Origin: JANYHF01 sp031367715
GTDB taxonomy: Bacteria > Pseudomonadota > Alphaproteobacteria > Rhizobiales > Hyphomicrobiaceae
Direction of reading: 5' to 3'
Assembly (NCBI GenBank): GCA_031367715.1
Contig: JANLQJ010000084.1
Coordinates: 1-64,000 of the forward strand
Length of the DNA: 64,000 bases
Shown: positions 45,292 through 53,614 of the stretch, piece by piece
How the letters are laid out: the number at the start of each line of letters is the position of its first letter
Position numbering within the stretch: the first letter of the stretch is position 1
Made by a program: the position numbers and the translations under genes
The notes under the pieces: generated by a model
Seen by the model: only the letters and a program-made list of their open reading frames with translations
Database searches by the model: none
What the model was told of the DNA's origin: nothing

Positions 45292-46875
45292 TCACAGGGG
45301 AAGCTGAACCTGTCTTTCGTACCGGGGTTTTTGTGGGAGAACCGCCCAGGAGACGGGTTTTCCTGACGTTGTGCCGTACTTGGCCCGCGCAACGGTGAGC
45401 ACACCAGCGACAATCGCCAGTGGCACGAGGGTCAGCAGGCTGCCGATCAGCGCGAACACCGAGGCAAAGGCCCACAGCATGGCCACGCCATGTTCGATCA
45501 GCCCGATCAGCCGCGACTGTTGATGCCGGCGCAACATGCCGCGGCGGTTGCCGGGCATCGGGTGCCAGAAATTGAGCAGCGACGTGGAGGCGCTTCCGCC
45601 AGCCGCAAACAGGGTCGCGACCAGCGCCGACCGCATTGAGATGGTCGCCAGCGCCAGCAAGGGCAAGCCGATGATCACCAGCACGGGCAGCACGACGGCA
45701 CTGAGCTTGGCGCGATCGACGGCGCTGCTGGTTACCGGCGCCGAGGTGATCAGCTCGGGGGCGTCCTCGCCCGAAACAGTGATCCAGGCGATCGAGCCGG
45801 CAACCTGCGCGGCGATGATGACGATGGTAGGCACCAGCGCCACGGCCGTCGGCACCAGATTGCTGCGCAGCAGTACGACGGCGATCGGGATGGTGTAAAC
45901 AATTTGCAAGCCGAGTTGCGCAAACAGGCTGGGATCACGCACCAGCAGTCGCCATTCTTTGAGGCGAAGACTGCGGCCGATGCCGGCGCGAAAGCGGATG
46001 CGCGTGTTGGCGTTCGAGCGGCTTCCGGCAGTTGGCACTCCAGCAACCGCGGTCGCGGCGCGCGCGAAGCGCTCGCCAATGAGCCAGAGCGTGGCTGCGA
46101 ACATGGCGAGGCCGAGAACCATCAGCATGACCATGTCGTTTGGATCGCCGCGCACAGCGTTGAGCGGCAGCCACAGCAGCGAGCCGAGGCCGGAGTCGGC
46201 AACCAGCCCTGTGTTGCTGACCCAACTCGCGATGGCGACTCGGACAGGCGCCGGCAGTACCGCGAAGATCTGAGCTCCGAGCACAAAAGAGCCGCCGATG
46301 CCCGCACCCGTCATTTGTGCATAAACGCGAGCGCGCACCGGCCCGACCAGGAAGAACAGGCCGACAGCGAGCGCAAGTCCAACAGAGGTCGCGATCAGCG
46401 CCAGGCCGATCAGCGCCGGATAGATGCCAAGCCAGGCTGGGCCGTCGATCAGCGCGCCCATATTAGCGACCGGCAGCAGGAAAAGCGCCAGGGAACCGAA
46501 AGTGCTGGCGGCGATCGAGGCCGACTTGGCTGCGATGATGCGCGCGGCTGGCAAGGGCGACCCCAGCAGCAGATCAAGATCGGCGCGGTCATAGAGGGTA
46601 CGCGTCGCACCGAACAGGCTTTGTGCGATCATCCAGGCGAAGGTGGCGCCGAGCACGCCAGCGAGCGGTGCCAACGTGGCGTCGGCGCCGTGCATGTAAG
46701 GCGTCAGCAGCCGCATGGCCGGCCAGGCGACCAGATGCAGAATGGCGGCGCTGGTGAGCAGGATCGCCAGACTCTTGCGCGAGCTGGCGCCGCCGAACAT
46801 GCCAACGAAACCGCGCCAGTTCAGGCGCATGTCGTGGACTAGCAGCGCGGCAAAGGATCCCGGAGCGAACCTCAT
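45292..46875 (-). CDS. ABC transporter membrane protein (exporter type)
   Basis: The 527-residue protein has about ten to twelve predicted transmembrane stretches in two groups, separated by a cytoplasmic loop near FRAGIGRSLRLKEWRLLVRDP. It resembles ABC-2-like permeases such as those in antibiotic or polymer export, but I see no substrate clue. The next gene upstream encodes the ATPase, overlapping the start by four bases (ATGA), so the two form one transporter. Confidence 0.87.
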   Translation of the reverse strand: MRFAPGSFAALLVHDMRLNWRGFVGMFGGASSRKSLAILLTSAAILHLVAWPAMRLLTPYMHGADATLAPLAGVLGATFAWMIAQSLFGATRTLYDRADLDLLLGSPLPAARIIAAKSASIAASTFGSLALFLLPVANMGALIDGPAWLGIYPALIGLALIATSVGLALAVGLFFLVGPVRARVYAQMTGAGIGGSFVLGAQIFAVLPAPVRVAIASWVSNTGLVADSGLGSLLWLPLNAVRGDPNDMVMLMVLGLAMFAATLWLIGERFARAATAVAGVPTAGSRSNANTRIRFRAGIGRSLRLKEWRLLVRDPSLFAQLGLQIVYTIPIAVVLLRSNLVPTAVALVPTIVIIAAQVAGSIAWITVSGEDAPELITSAPVTSSAVDRAKLSAVVLPVLVIIGLPLLALATISMRSALVATLFAAGGSASTSLLNFWHPMPGNRRGMLRRHQQSRLIGLIEHGVAMLWAFASVFALIGSLLTLVPLAIVAGVLTVARAKYGTTSGKPVSWAVLPQKPRYERQVQLPL

Positions 46876-47681
46876 GACGCCAGCGGCTCCCGGCGCGTCA
46901 GCGACAAGAACACATCTTCGAGCGAGGACGAACCGCGGCCGGCCAGCTCGCGCAGTTCGTTCAGCGTGCCCTCGGCGGCCAGCCGTCCGCGATCAACAAT
47001 GCCGATGCGATCAGCGAGGCGCTCGGCGACTTCGAGAATATGCGTGGTCAGGATGATGGTCGCACCGGCGCGCACCCGGGCGGTCAACAGATCCTTGACC
47101 TGCCGCGCGACGCCCGCATCGATGCCGGTCAGCGGCTCATCGAGCATGATCAGCTTGGGCTCATGAATGAGCGCACCGGCCAACGCCACTTTCTGCTTCA
47201 TGCCGCGTGAGAACCCCTCGCATCGCGTGTGGCGATGCGGGCCAAGTTCCAGCACCTCGATGAGTTCGGCAGCACGCGGTTCGGCAAGGGTCGGTGCGAC
47301 ACCCCACAGGCCGGCGACGAATTCGAGATATTCCAGCGGCGTCAGCTTGTCATAAAGCATCGGCTCGTCGGGCAGCCAGGCCGTGATGCGCTTGGTCGCG
47401 ATCGGGTCCTTCAATGCGTCGACGCCGAAGATGCTGATCTCGCCGGCATCGGGTTTGAGAAGGCCCGCGATCATGCGCAGCGTGGTGGTCTTGCCCGCTC
47501 CGTTCGGTCCGAGCAGGGCGTAGAACTCGCCCGGTTGCACGTTGAGATCCATCCGCTCGACCGCGATGGCGCCACCGAAGGTCTTGCGCACCGCGGCTAG
47601 GCGCAGGGCAGGTGGCGGGGTCTGCGATATCACCAAGGGCGGATTGTCACGCAATGATACAACGCTTTGAGTTGCCGACAT
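46872..47681 (-). CDS. ABC transporter ATPase (exporter type)
   Basis: The 269-residue nucleotide-binding protein shows Walker A GPNGAGKTT, the Q-loop, the signature FSRGMKQKVALAGAL, Walker B LIMLDEP and the His switch TTHILEVAERLADR. The overall pattern is of the CcmA/NatA/DrrA group of exporters. It energises the permease encoded next. The divergent gap to the substrate-binding-protein gene contains a perfect palindrome. Confidence 0.92.
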   Translation of the reverse strand: MSATQSVVSLRDNPPLVISQTPPPALRLAAVRKTFGGAIAVERMDLNVQPGEFYALLGPNGAGKTTTLRMIAGLLKPDAGEISIFGVDALKDPIATKRITAWLPDEPMLYDKLTPLEYLEFVAGLWGVAPTLAEPRAAELIEVLELGPHRHTRCEGFSRGMKQKVALAGALIHEPKLIMLDEPLTGIDAGVARQVKDLLTARVRAGATIILTTHILEVAERLADRIGIVDRGRLAAEGTLNELRELAGRGSSSLEDVFLSLTRREPLAS

Positions 47682-47741
47682 GAATCGCCCCTAGTACCCG
47701 CCAGACTCGACGCCTCGGAGGCTACCGTAGCCGGCTTGCCG

Positions 47742-47755
47742 CACGGTTAACCGTG
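47742..47755. promoter_or_regulatory. Perfect 14-base palindrome in a divergent promoter region
   Basis: CACGGTTAACCGTG is an exact palindrome lying 60 bases ahead of the exporter ATPase start and 143 bases ahead of the importer operon start. A weaker palindrome (GGCTA-CCG-TAGCC) lies at 47720-47732. The position and symmetry suggest a dimeric repressor or activator site; the regulator is not identified in the window. Confidence 0.45.
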
Positions 47756-47897
47756 TGGGGAAAACGCTCATCAGTTTGGATTTGCTTTCACTTTTGGCAG
47801 GGCTACTGTCGTGAGGTTGAGTGCAATGCCATCGGCCGAGCGCCACGGGGACGGCTCCTGGCAATCGTTACAGCCATGATATGACAAGAGATCATCC

Positions 47898-48896
47898 ATG
47901 TTGACCATTCGCGCCTTGTCCGCTGCGGCGGCCTTCGCTCTGTTGGCGTCCGCTGCCCAGGCGGACGACAAGATCCGCATCCTCTGCCCGACCTGGCCGG
48001 GCTTTGCGCCGATCCACGCGGCGCGCGATCTCGGCTACTTCAAGGAAGAGGGCCTTGAGGTCGATGTGAAATTCGAGGACGACCGCGCCAATGTCATGGC
48101 TGCCATGGCGCGCGGCGATATCGACATGGATCTGCGTACCGTCGGCGAGCATCAGGGCCGGCCGCGCGATGACAAGACGCCAGGCGTGATCATCGGGACC
48201 ATCGACCAGTCACTGGGCGGTGACGGCGTGATCGCCGACGCGGCAATAAAATCTGCCGCCGATCTGAAGGGCAAGCTGGTGGCGGCCGAGATCAACATTC
48301 CGGCACGCCTCATCCTGCAGCTGGAGCTGAAAAAGGCGGGCCTGACGCTGAAAGACGTGCAGCTGAAGGATATCGCTACGGCCGATACCGGAGCTGTGTT
48401 TGCCGACAAGTCCATCGCGGCGGTGGCGACCTATGAGCCGTTCATGACGCAAGCGCTGAAAAGTTCAGGCCGTGAAGGCGCCAAGGTTCTCTATTCCTCC
48501 AAGGACACGCCCGGTCTGATCACCGACATCATCACGGCCAATCAGGCCGATCTCGCCGCCAATCCGGAAAAATATCGCAAGTTCCTGCGCGGCGTTTACC
48601 GCGCCATCGACTACTCCAAGAAGGAACCGCGCAAATATGCCGAGCTGGTAGCCCCGGCCTTCAATCTGAAACCCGAGGACATCGAGGACATCGTCAAGGG
48701 TTCGATCGCCTACACCACCTTCGAGGATGCCTCGGCCTATCTGGGCAAGCCCGGCGGCACCGGCACGCTGCACCAGATTTTCGATACGGTCATGGCGCTC
48801 AACCTTGAGAACGGCGCGGCTGATACCAAGCTGGTCGCCACGCAACAGATCAACAACACCGTCATCGACAAGCTGTTCGACGGCAAGAAGCGGTAG
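47898..48896 (+). CDS. ABC substrate-binding protein, NMT1/SsuA-TauA type
   Basis: This periplasmic solute-binding protein of 332 residues has a signal peptide ending AQA and the NMT1-like features PTWPGFAPIHAARDLGYFKEEGLEV and GDIDMDLRTVGEH. Relatives bind sulfonates, nitrate, thiamine precursors, riboflavin or N-heterocycles; the ligand here is not defined. It leads an operon with permease, ATPase, two dehydrogenases and a deacetylase-fold enzyme. An AAGAGA site precedes the ATG. A GC-rich hairpin after its stop may raise its expression over that of the membrane parts. Confidence 0.92.
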   Translation: MLTIRALSAAAAFALLASAAQADDKIRILCPTWPGFAPIHAARDLGYFKEEGLEVDVKFEDDRANVMAAMARGDIDMDLRTVGEHQGRPRDDKTPGVIIGTIDQSLGGDGVIADAAIKSAADLKGKLVAAEINIPARLILQLELKKAGLTLKDVQLKDIATADTGAVFADKSIAAVATYEPFMTQALKSSGREGAKVLYSSKDTPGLITDIITANQADLAANPEKYRKFLRGVYRAIDYSKKEPRKYAELVAPAFNLKPEDIEDIVKGSIAYTTFEDASAYLGKPGGTGTLHQIFDTVMALNLENGAADTKLVATQQINNTVIDKLFDGKKR

Positions 48897-48921
48897 GTCC
48901 GCTCGTCCAACACAAACAACC

Positions 48922-48941
48922 GGGGAGGACCGATCCTCCCC
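48922..48941 (+). terminator. Stable hairpin between binding protein and permease genes
   Basis: GGGGAGGA-CCGA-TCCTCCCC is a perfect 8-base stem with a four-base loop in the 57-base gap. Such hairpins often stabilise the upstream message or partly stop transcription, so that more binding protein than permease is made. Confidence 0.6.
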
Positions 48942-48953
48942 TCGTGAGATGTC

Positions 48954-49736
48954 ATGCTGCGTGAACTGTTCACTTTCCGCGGAGGCGCCCAGCGTTGGCC
49001 GGAGATCGCTATCGGCGCCGCGGCATCGGTGCTGGTCGTGCTGCTCTGGCAGGCGTCGTCGAGTCTCGGCTGGACTAACCCGAGGTTCCTGCCGCCACCG
49101 ACCGAGGTGCTCGCCGCCTTCTGGAGCATGCTGACGACGCAGAATCTGCTCTACCACGCATGGGTGTCGACCGAGCGGGTGTGGTTGGCTTTTGCGCTTT
49201 CGGCGGTGCTGGCGATACCGATCGGCATGCTGATGAGCAGCTACCGCATCATCGGCGCCTCGAGCGAGCCACTGATCGATTTCATCCGATACCTCCCGGT
49301 GCCCGCGTTGGTGCCGCTTTGCATCATCTGGTTCGGCATCGGCGAGACCACCAAGATCTTCCTGTTGTGGCTCGGCACGTTCTTCCAGCTGGTGCTGCTG
49401 GTCGCCGACGACATGCGGCGCGTGCCGCAGGAATATGTCGAGACTGCCTATACGGTTGGCGCCCGCCCACGTCAGATCCTCACCGATGTCGCTTTCCGCG
49501 CCATGCTGCCGAGCCTGGTCGACAATCTCCGCATCACGCTCGGTTGGTGCTGGACCTATCTCATCATCGCCGAGATCGTGGCCTCCGACTCAGGGCTCGG
49601 CTGGGTCATCTGGACCGCGCGCCGTTATGTCAAAACACCCGAAGTGATGGCGGGCGTATTTGCCATCGGCATCATCGGCCTCGTCACCGACCAGCTGATC
49701 CGGGTGTTGCACCGGCGCTGGTTCAAGTATCTTTGA
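48954..49736 (+). CDS. ABC importer permease, SsuC/TauC type
   Basis: The 260-residue membrane protein has about six transmembrane helices and the EAA-loop region TAYTVGARPRQILTDVAFRAMLPS typical of the nitrate/sulfonate/taurine permease family, followed by LGWCWTYLIIAEIVASDSGLG. It pairs with itself and the ATPase encoded 11 bases downstream. Confidence 0.93.
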   Translation: MLRELFTFRGGAQRWPEIAIGAAASVLVVLLWQASSSLGWTNPRFLPPPTEVLAAFWSMLTTQNLLYHAWVSTERVWLAFALSAVLAIPIGMLMSSYRIIGASSEPLIDFIRYLPVPALVPLCIIWFGIGETTKIFLLWLGTFFQLVLLVADDMRRVPQEYVETAYTVGARPRQILTDVAFRAMLPSLVDNLRITLGWCWTYLIIAEIVASDSGLGWVIWTARRYVKTPEVMAGVFAIGIIGLVTDQLIRVLHRRWFKYL

Positions 49737-49747
49737 GAGCCAAGCTG

Positions 49748-50521
49748 ATGCCTGCGCCGTATCTTGCATTCGACCAGGTCAGCAAGCGCTTTGGCGAGCT
49801 TCCCGTCATCACGCCGATCAACCTGGCTATCGCCCGCAACGAAATCGTCGTGTTTCTCGGCCCGTCCGGCTGCGGCAAGACCACATTGATGCGGATGGCT
49901 GGTGGGTTGGACCGCCCGAGCCAAGGCATCATCCGCCTCGCCGGCGAGCCAGTGGGCGGGCCGGATCGGCGGCGCGGCATGGTGTTCCAGGCCTATTCGT
50001 CGTTTCCCTGGCTCACAGTCGCGGACAACGTCGCCTATGGGATGCGCTACCGCGGCGACCTCACGGCGCCCCAGAAGCAGGAGCGCGTTGCGCACTATCT
50101 CGCTCTGGTCGGCCTCACCGAGTTCGCCGCAAGTTTTCCCAAACGCATTTCGGGCGGCATGCGGCAGCGCGTGGCAATTGCGCGGACGCTAGCGGCCGGC
50201 TCCGAGGTGCTGCTGATGGATGAGCCGTTCGGTGCGCTCGACGCGCAGACCCGGGAACATTTGCAGACGCAGCTGCGCGCCATCCAGCGCCAGGACGCCA
50301 AGACCATCATCTTCGTCACGCACGACGTCGAAGAGGCTCTGTTCATCGCCGACCGGGTGATCGTGTTCTCGAAACGGCCGGCGCGGATCATTGCGGAGAT
50401 CGACATCGCCGCTAGGTTCGGCCCGGAGCGGACGTTGGAACTGCGCGAGACCAAGCCGTTCTTTGACTTGCGCAATGAGGTGTTGAGGCAGGTGCGTAGC
50501 GAAGTGGGAGTGAATGTTTGA
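49748..50521 (+). CDS. ABC importer ATPase, SsuB/TauB type
   Basis: The 257-residue ATPase has Walker A GPSGCGKTT, Q-loop VFQAYSSFPW, signature ISGGMRQRVAIARTL, Walker B VLLMDEPFGALD and the His switch VTHDVEEAL, matching the SsuB/TauB/NrtD group. It begins 11 bases after the permease, and its stop overlaps the first dehydrogenase gene (TGATG). The long upstream open frame inside the permease gene is not coding. Confidence 0.94.
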   Translation: MPAPYLAFDQVSKRFGELPVITPINLAIARNEIVVFLGPSGCGKTTLMRMAGGLDRPSQGIIRLAGEPVGGPDRRRGMVFQAYSSFPWLTVADNVAYGMRYRGDLTAPQKQERVAHYLALVGLTEFAASFPKRISGGMRQRVAIARTLAAGSEVLLMDEPFGALDAQTREHLQTQLRAIQRQDAKTIIFVTHDVEEALFIADRVIVFSKRPARIIAEIDIAARFGPERTLELRETKPFFDLRNEVLRQVRSEVGVNV

Positions 50522-51279
50522 TGGCCATTCCTGGCATCAGGGACAAAGTCGTACTCGTTACCGGCGCCAGCCGTGGCATTGGCATCGGGATCGCGCGCGG
50601 CTTTGCGGGCGCGGGCGCGCGGCTACATATTCTGGCGACGGACGAGCGGGTGCATTTCGCCGCCAAGGAAATCGGTGCCACCGGCCACATCGCCGACATC
50701 ACCGTCGCAGCCGATGTCAAGCGCGTCATGGCGGCCATCGGCGGACTGGACGTGCTGGTCAACAATGCGGGTTTGGAACGTGTGACGCCGCTCGATGATT
50801 TGAGCGCGGATAATGAAAACAGCTTCCGCCGCATTATCGAGATCAACGTCACCGGCACCTTTCTCATGACGCGGGCCGCGGCGACCTGCATGGGCGCGGG
50901 CGGTTCGATCACTAACACAGCGTCGGTGTGGAGCCGTGGCAGCGAGGCGCGGTTTGCCGCCTACGTCGCATCCAAGCACGCCACCATCGGGCTGACCAAG
51001 ACCTGGGCCAAGGAACTCGGACCCAAGGGCATCCGCGTCAACGCCGTCTGCCCGGGCTGGGTCAAGACCGATGCCTCGATGCTGTCGCTCAAACGCATGT
51101 CCGAACGCACTGGCCGCGCCGAAGCCGACATGCTGAACGACATCCTGGCGGGCCAGATCCTGCCCGGGCTTATGCAACCCGACGACATCGCGGGCCCGTA
51201 TCTGTTTCTGGCGTCCGACCTTGCCGCCAATATCACCGGTCAGTCGCTCGGCATCGATCGTGGAGAATTCCCATGGTGA
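50521..51279 (+). CDS. SDR-family dehydrogenase
   Basis: The 252-residue oxidoreductase has the classical SDR features: cofactor loop TGASRGIGIGIARGF, NNAGLE, and the Tyr-x3-Lys in AAYVASKHA with an upstream Ser in TASVWS. It ends with the substrate-loop segment PDDIAGPYLFLASDLAANITG. It uses NAD(P) to oxidise or reduce an alcohol or ketone; the substrate is not known. Coupled to the transporter by overlap, and overlapped by a second SDR gene, it probably acts on the imported compound. Confidence 0.92.
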   Translation: MAIPGIRDKVVLVTGASRGIGIGIARGFAGAGARLHILATDERVHFAAKEIGATGHIADITVAADVKRVMAAIGGLDVLVNNAGLERVTPLDDLSADNENSFRRIIEINVTGTFLMTRAAATCMGAGGSITNTASVWSRGSEARFAAYVASKHATIGLTKTWAKELGPKGIRVNAVCPGWVKTDASMLSLKRMSERTGRAEADMLNDILAGQILPGLMQPDDIAGPYLFLASDLAANITGQSLGIDRGEFPW

Positions 51280-51983
51280 CACTTCTCGCGGGCAAACGCG
51301 CGCTTGTGACTGGTGCCGCAAGTGGCATCGGCCGCGCTGCCATCGATGCGCTTGCCGATGCCGGTGCCGCGGTGGTGGGGCTCGATTTGCAACCGTCACC
51401 GGATGGCCGGCATGCGTTTGTCAGGGTCGACTTGCGCAACGAGACGGAAATCATCGCTGCTGTCGCGCAAGCCGTCCGACAACTCGGCGGGCTGGATATT
51501 CTCGTCAACAATGCCGGCTTGGAAAAGGAAGCGCCGCTGCAGCGCATCACCGCCGCCGATATCGATCTGCATTTCGCGGTGAACGTGCGCGGCGCGATCC
51601 TGGTTGCGCGCGAGGCGCTGAAGGCCTTTGGCGACCACGCCCGCATCATCAATCTGGCGTCGGAGCTTGCCTATCTCGGCCGCCAGAACGCGTCGGTGTA
51701 CGTCGCCACCAAGTGTGCCATGATCGGCCTCACCCGGAGTTGGGCAAGGGAACTGGCGCCGCGCGTGCTGGTCAACGCCGTGGCGCCCGGCCCGACCGAT
51801 ACGCCACTGCTGGCCTTTTCCAAGATGACTGTGGAGCAGCAAGCGCTGGAGCTGATCAATCCGCTCGGCCGAATCGGCCGCCCCGAAGAAATCGCGGCCG
51901 TCATTGTGTTTCTCGCCGGCCCCGGCGCAACATTCATCACCGGCCAATGCATCGGCGTCAATGGCGGCGCCGCAATGAGTTAA
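51273..51983 (+). CDS. SDR-family dehydrogenase, second in operon
   Basis: The 236-residue protein has the SDR loop TGAASGIGRAA, NNAGLEKEAPL, catalytic Ser in NLASELA and Tyr-x3-Lys in SVYVATKCA. Its start overlaps the stop of the preceding SDR by seven bases, so translation is coupled. Both enzymes share NNAGLE, and could work in succession or form a heteromeric pair. Confidence 0.92.
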   Translation: MVTLLAGKRALVTGAASGIGRAAIDALADAGAAVVGLDLQPSPDGRHAFVRVDLRNETEIIAAVAQAVRQLGGLDILVNNAGLEKEAPLQRITAADIDLHFAVNVRGAILVAREALKAFGDHARIINLASELAYLGRQNASVYVATKCAMIGLTRSWARELAPRVLVNAVAPGPTDTPLLAFSKMTVEQQALELINPLGRIGRPEEIAAVIVFLAGPGATFITGQCIGVNGGAAMS

Positions 51984-51994
51984 GGAGCCCACAG

Positions 51995-52906
51995 ATGATC
52001 CGTAATCCCGTCCCCTGGCCCAACGGCGCGCGCGTGGCCTGTGCCATCACCCTCGACATGGACGCTGACAGCCTCATTCATATCGCCCACCCCAAGGACT
52101 CCATCACCCGCATCTCAGCCATGTCAATGTTGCGGTACGGCCCGGAGGTTGCGATCCCGCGCATTCTTGACACTTACCGGCGTTTTGGCATGAAACAGAC
52201 CTTTTTCATCCCAGCATGGTGCATCGAGAACCATCCCAAGGCCGTCGAGGCCATCGTCAGGGACGGTCATGAGGTCGGCTTCCACGGCTATGTGCACGAG
52301 GCGCAGAACCAACTGCCGCTGGAGGAGGAGCGCTATTGGCTGCAGCGCTCGCTGGCCATCATCGAGCAAGCGACCGGCAAGCGTCCGCGTGGCAGCCGCT
52401 CCCCCCTCTACAACTATTCCATCAACACCACCGAACTGCTGGTGGCGGAAGGCTTCGTCTACGACGCCTCGCTGATGGGCGACGACATCCCCTATCTTCT
52501 GCGCACCTTCAAGGGCGACATCGTCGAGCTGCCCTCGCATTGGGCCTGCGATGACTGGCCGCCCTACGTGCAGAGCATGGACCTTGACTACATGATGCAG
52601 ATCATGTCGCCGGATCGCGCCATGGAGGTGTTCATGGCCGAGTTCGAAGCCCAGTGGGAGCACCGCGGCCTGTGGATCGGCGTCTGGCATCCGTTCGTGT
52701 CGGGGCGCCTTGCCCGCTGGCTGCGGGTCGAAAAGATGATCGAAACGATGCAGAACAAAGGCGGCGTCTGGTTCGCGAGCCTGGAAGAGATCGCGGCCCA
52801 CGTATTGAAGGTGACGGCGGCGGGAACCTACCAGCCGCGCGTCGACACACTGCCCTACTTTGCCACCTCGCCGATGCCGGTACCTTGGCCAAGCGCAACC
52901 GGCTAA
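51995..52906 (+). CDS. NodB-fold deacetylase/amidase-like protein (PuuE/PgdA-like group)
   Basis: The 303-residue cytoplasmic protein has the NodB homology fold, with Asp residues in LDMDAD, the zinc His pair in EVGFHGYVHE and the Arg-containing motif RGSRSPLYN. This sub-group includes cyclic-imide hydrolases and metal-independent allantoinase (PuuE) beside chitooligosaccharide deacetylases. Without a signal peptide and beside a small-molecule importer, an amidase or imidase role on the imported compound is more likely than wall modification. AAGGAG lies ahead of the ATG. Confidence 0.87.
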   Translation: MIRNPVPWPNGARVACAITLDMDADSLIHIAHPKDSITRISAMSMLRYGPEVAIPRILDTYRRFGMKQTFFIPAWCIENHPKAVEAIVRDGHEVGFHGYVHEAQNQLPLEEERYWLQRSLAIIEQATGKRPRGSRSPLYNYSINTTELLVAEGFVYDASLMGDDIPYLLRTFKGDIVELPSHWACDDWPPYVQSMDLDYMMQIMSPDRAMEVFMAEFEAQWEHRGLWIGVWHPFVSGRLARWLRVEKMIETMQNKGGVWFASLEEIAAHVLKVTAAGTYQPRVDTLPYFATSPMPVPWPSATG

Positions 52907-52909
52907 TTT

Positions 52910-53317
52910 TCAGCCGCCAGCCAGCTGGCCGCCGCCCGCTGCCGTTTCGGTCGTGCCGTCGAGCGCAAAGTGCAGCGAGGAGCCGCTGAGTCCGGCACGA
53001 TCGATGGGCGCGTAGTTCTCCAATCGAGTGTCGAGGCGCGCCAGCTCGATCAGGTGGCTGCTGCCCAACACCTGCCCGACGATATGCCCGGTTACAGCCG
53101 ATGCTGTGCCGGTACCGTTCGGCGTCATGATGCCGATTGGCCCGCCAATGCCTTGGACCGTATCAAGTGCCGCGCCCTGAAGGTTGAGAAATGGCGTGAA
53201 TTGCGGCAGCCGAGTGGGCGGCGGCGTGACGTGAGGCAGCACTTGCGGCGGCACAGGCTGCTGGTAGACATTGACGGTGACTTGGGCGGTCGAGAACCCG
53301 CCGTGTCCGTCCGACAC
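52910..53317 (-). pseudogene. Remnant of a cadherin/VCBS-like repeat adhesin C-terminus
   Basis: The readable part begins near DKVSDGHGGFSTAQVTVNV, the standard end of bacterial cadherin-like or VCBS-type repeats, followed by a Pro-rich stretch and a short Gly-rich C-terminus. Upstream in this frame a stop (TAG) interrupts, and no further repeat can be read up to the divergent ligase gene. Complete proteins of this type are thousands of residues long, so this is a 3'-terminal fragment. It has no start with a convincing ribosome-binding site. Confidence 0.55.
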
Positions 53318-53614
53318 TTTGTCGTGCCTCGCAACGGCTGGTCCCCACCTCGCGCACTATCTGTTGGAGTTTTCCGCCGATGACCTGCCAGGAACTCCAC
53401 GCCAGACCGTGCGCGGTGTCGTCGAGCTTGAGCGGACCCGCGAAAGCTTCGTCGTCGCCCTTTGCCGCCCGATCGCCAAGGGCCCGGTCCGCGAGAGCGG
53501 GTTTTGAGCGCGATCTGGAGTTGAGCGGCAGGGGTGCCCGTTCGGTTTGGCGTTGCGCCATGTCGGCGGATGACGCAAATCTGCGCGACCAAGGGCGGGC
53601 AAGGGTCCAAGCGC
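53318..53614. other. Gap holding further decayed sequence and the promoter of the ligase operon
   Basis: This 297-base stretch lies between the adhesin remnant and the ligase gene. Minus-strand frames are open here (one gives DEAFAGPLKLDDTAHGLAW) but match nothing I recognise and are out of phase with the remnant, consistent with decayed coding DNA. The promoter of the plus-strand operon must lie within it; I cannot place it. Confidence 0.4.

Noticed and set aside
45281..45305. Sequence resembling a tRNA T-loop near GAGGTTCGACCGATTC
   Set aside because: No acceptor, D-arm or anticodon structure can be drawn around it.
49160..49747. N-terminal extension of the importer ATPase
   Set aside because: It is the second frame of the permease gene; the ATPase fold starts at 49748.
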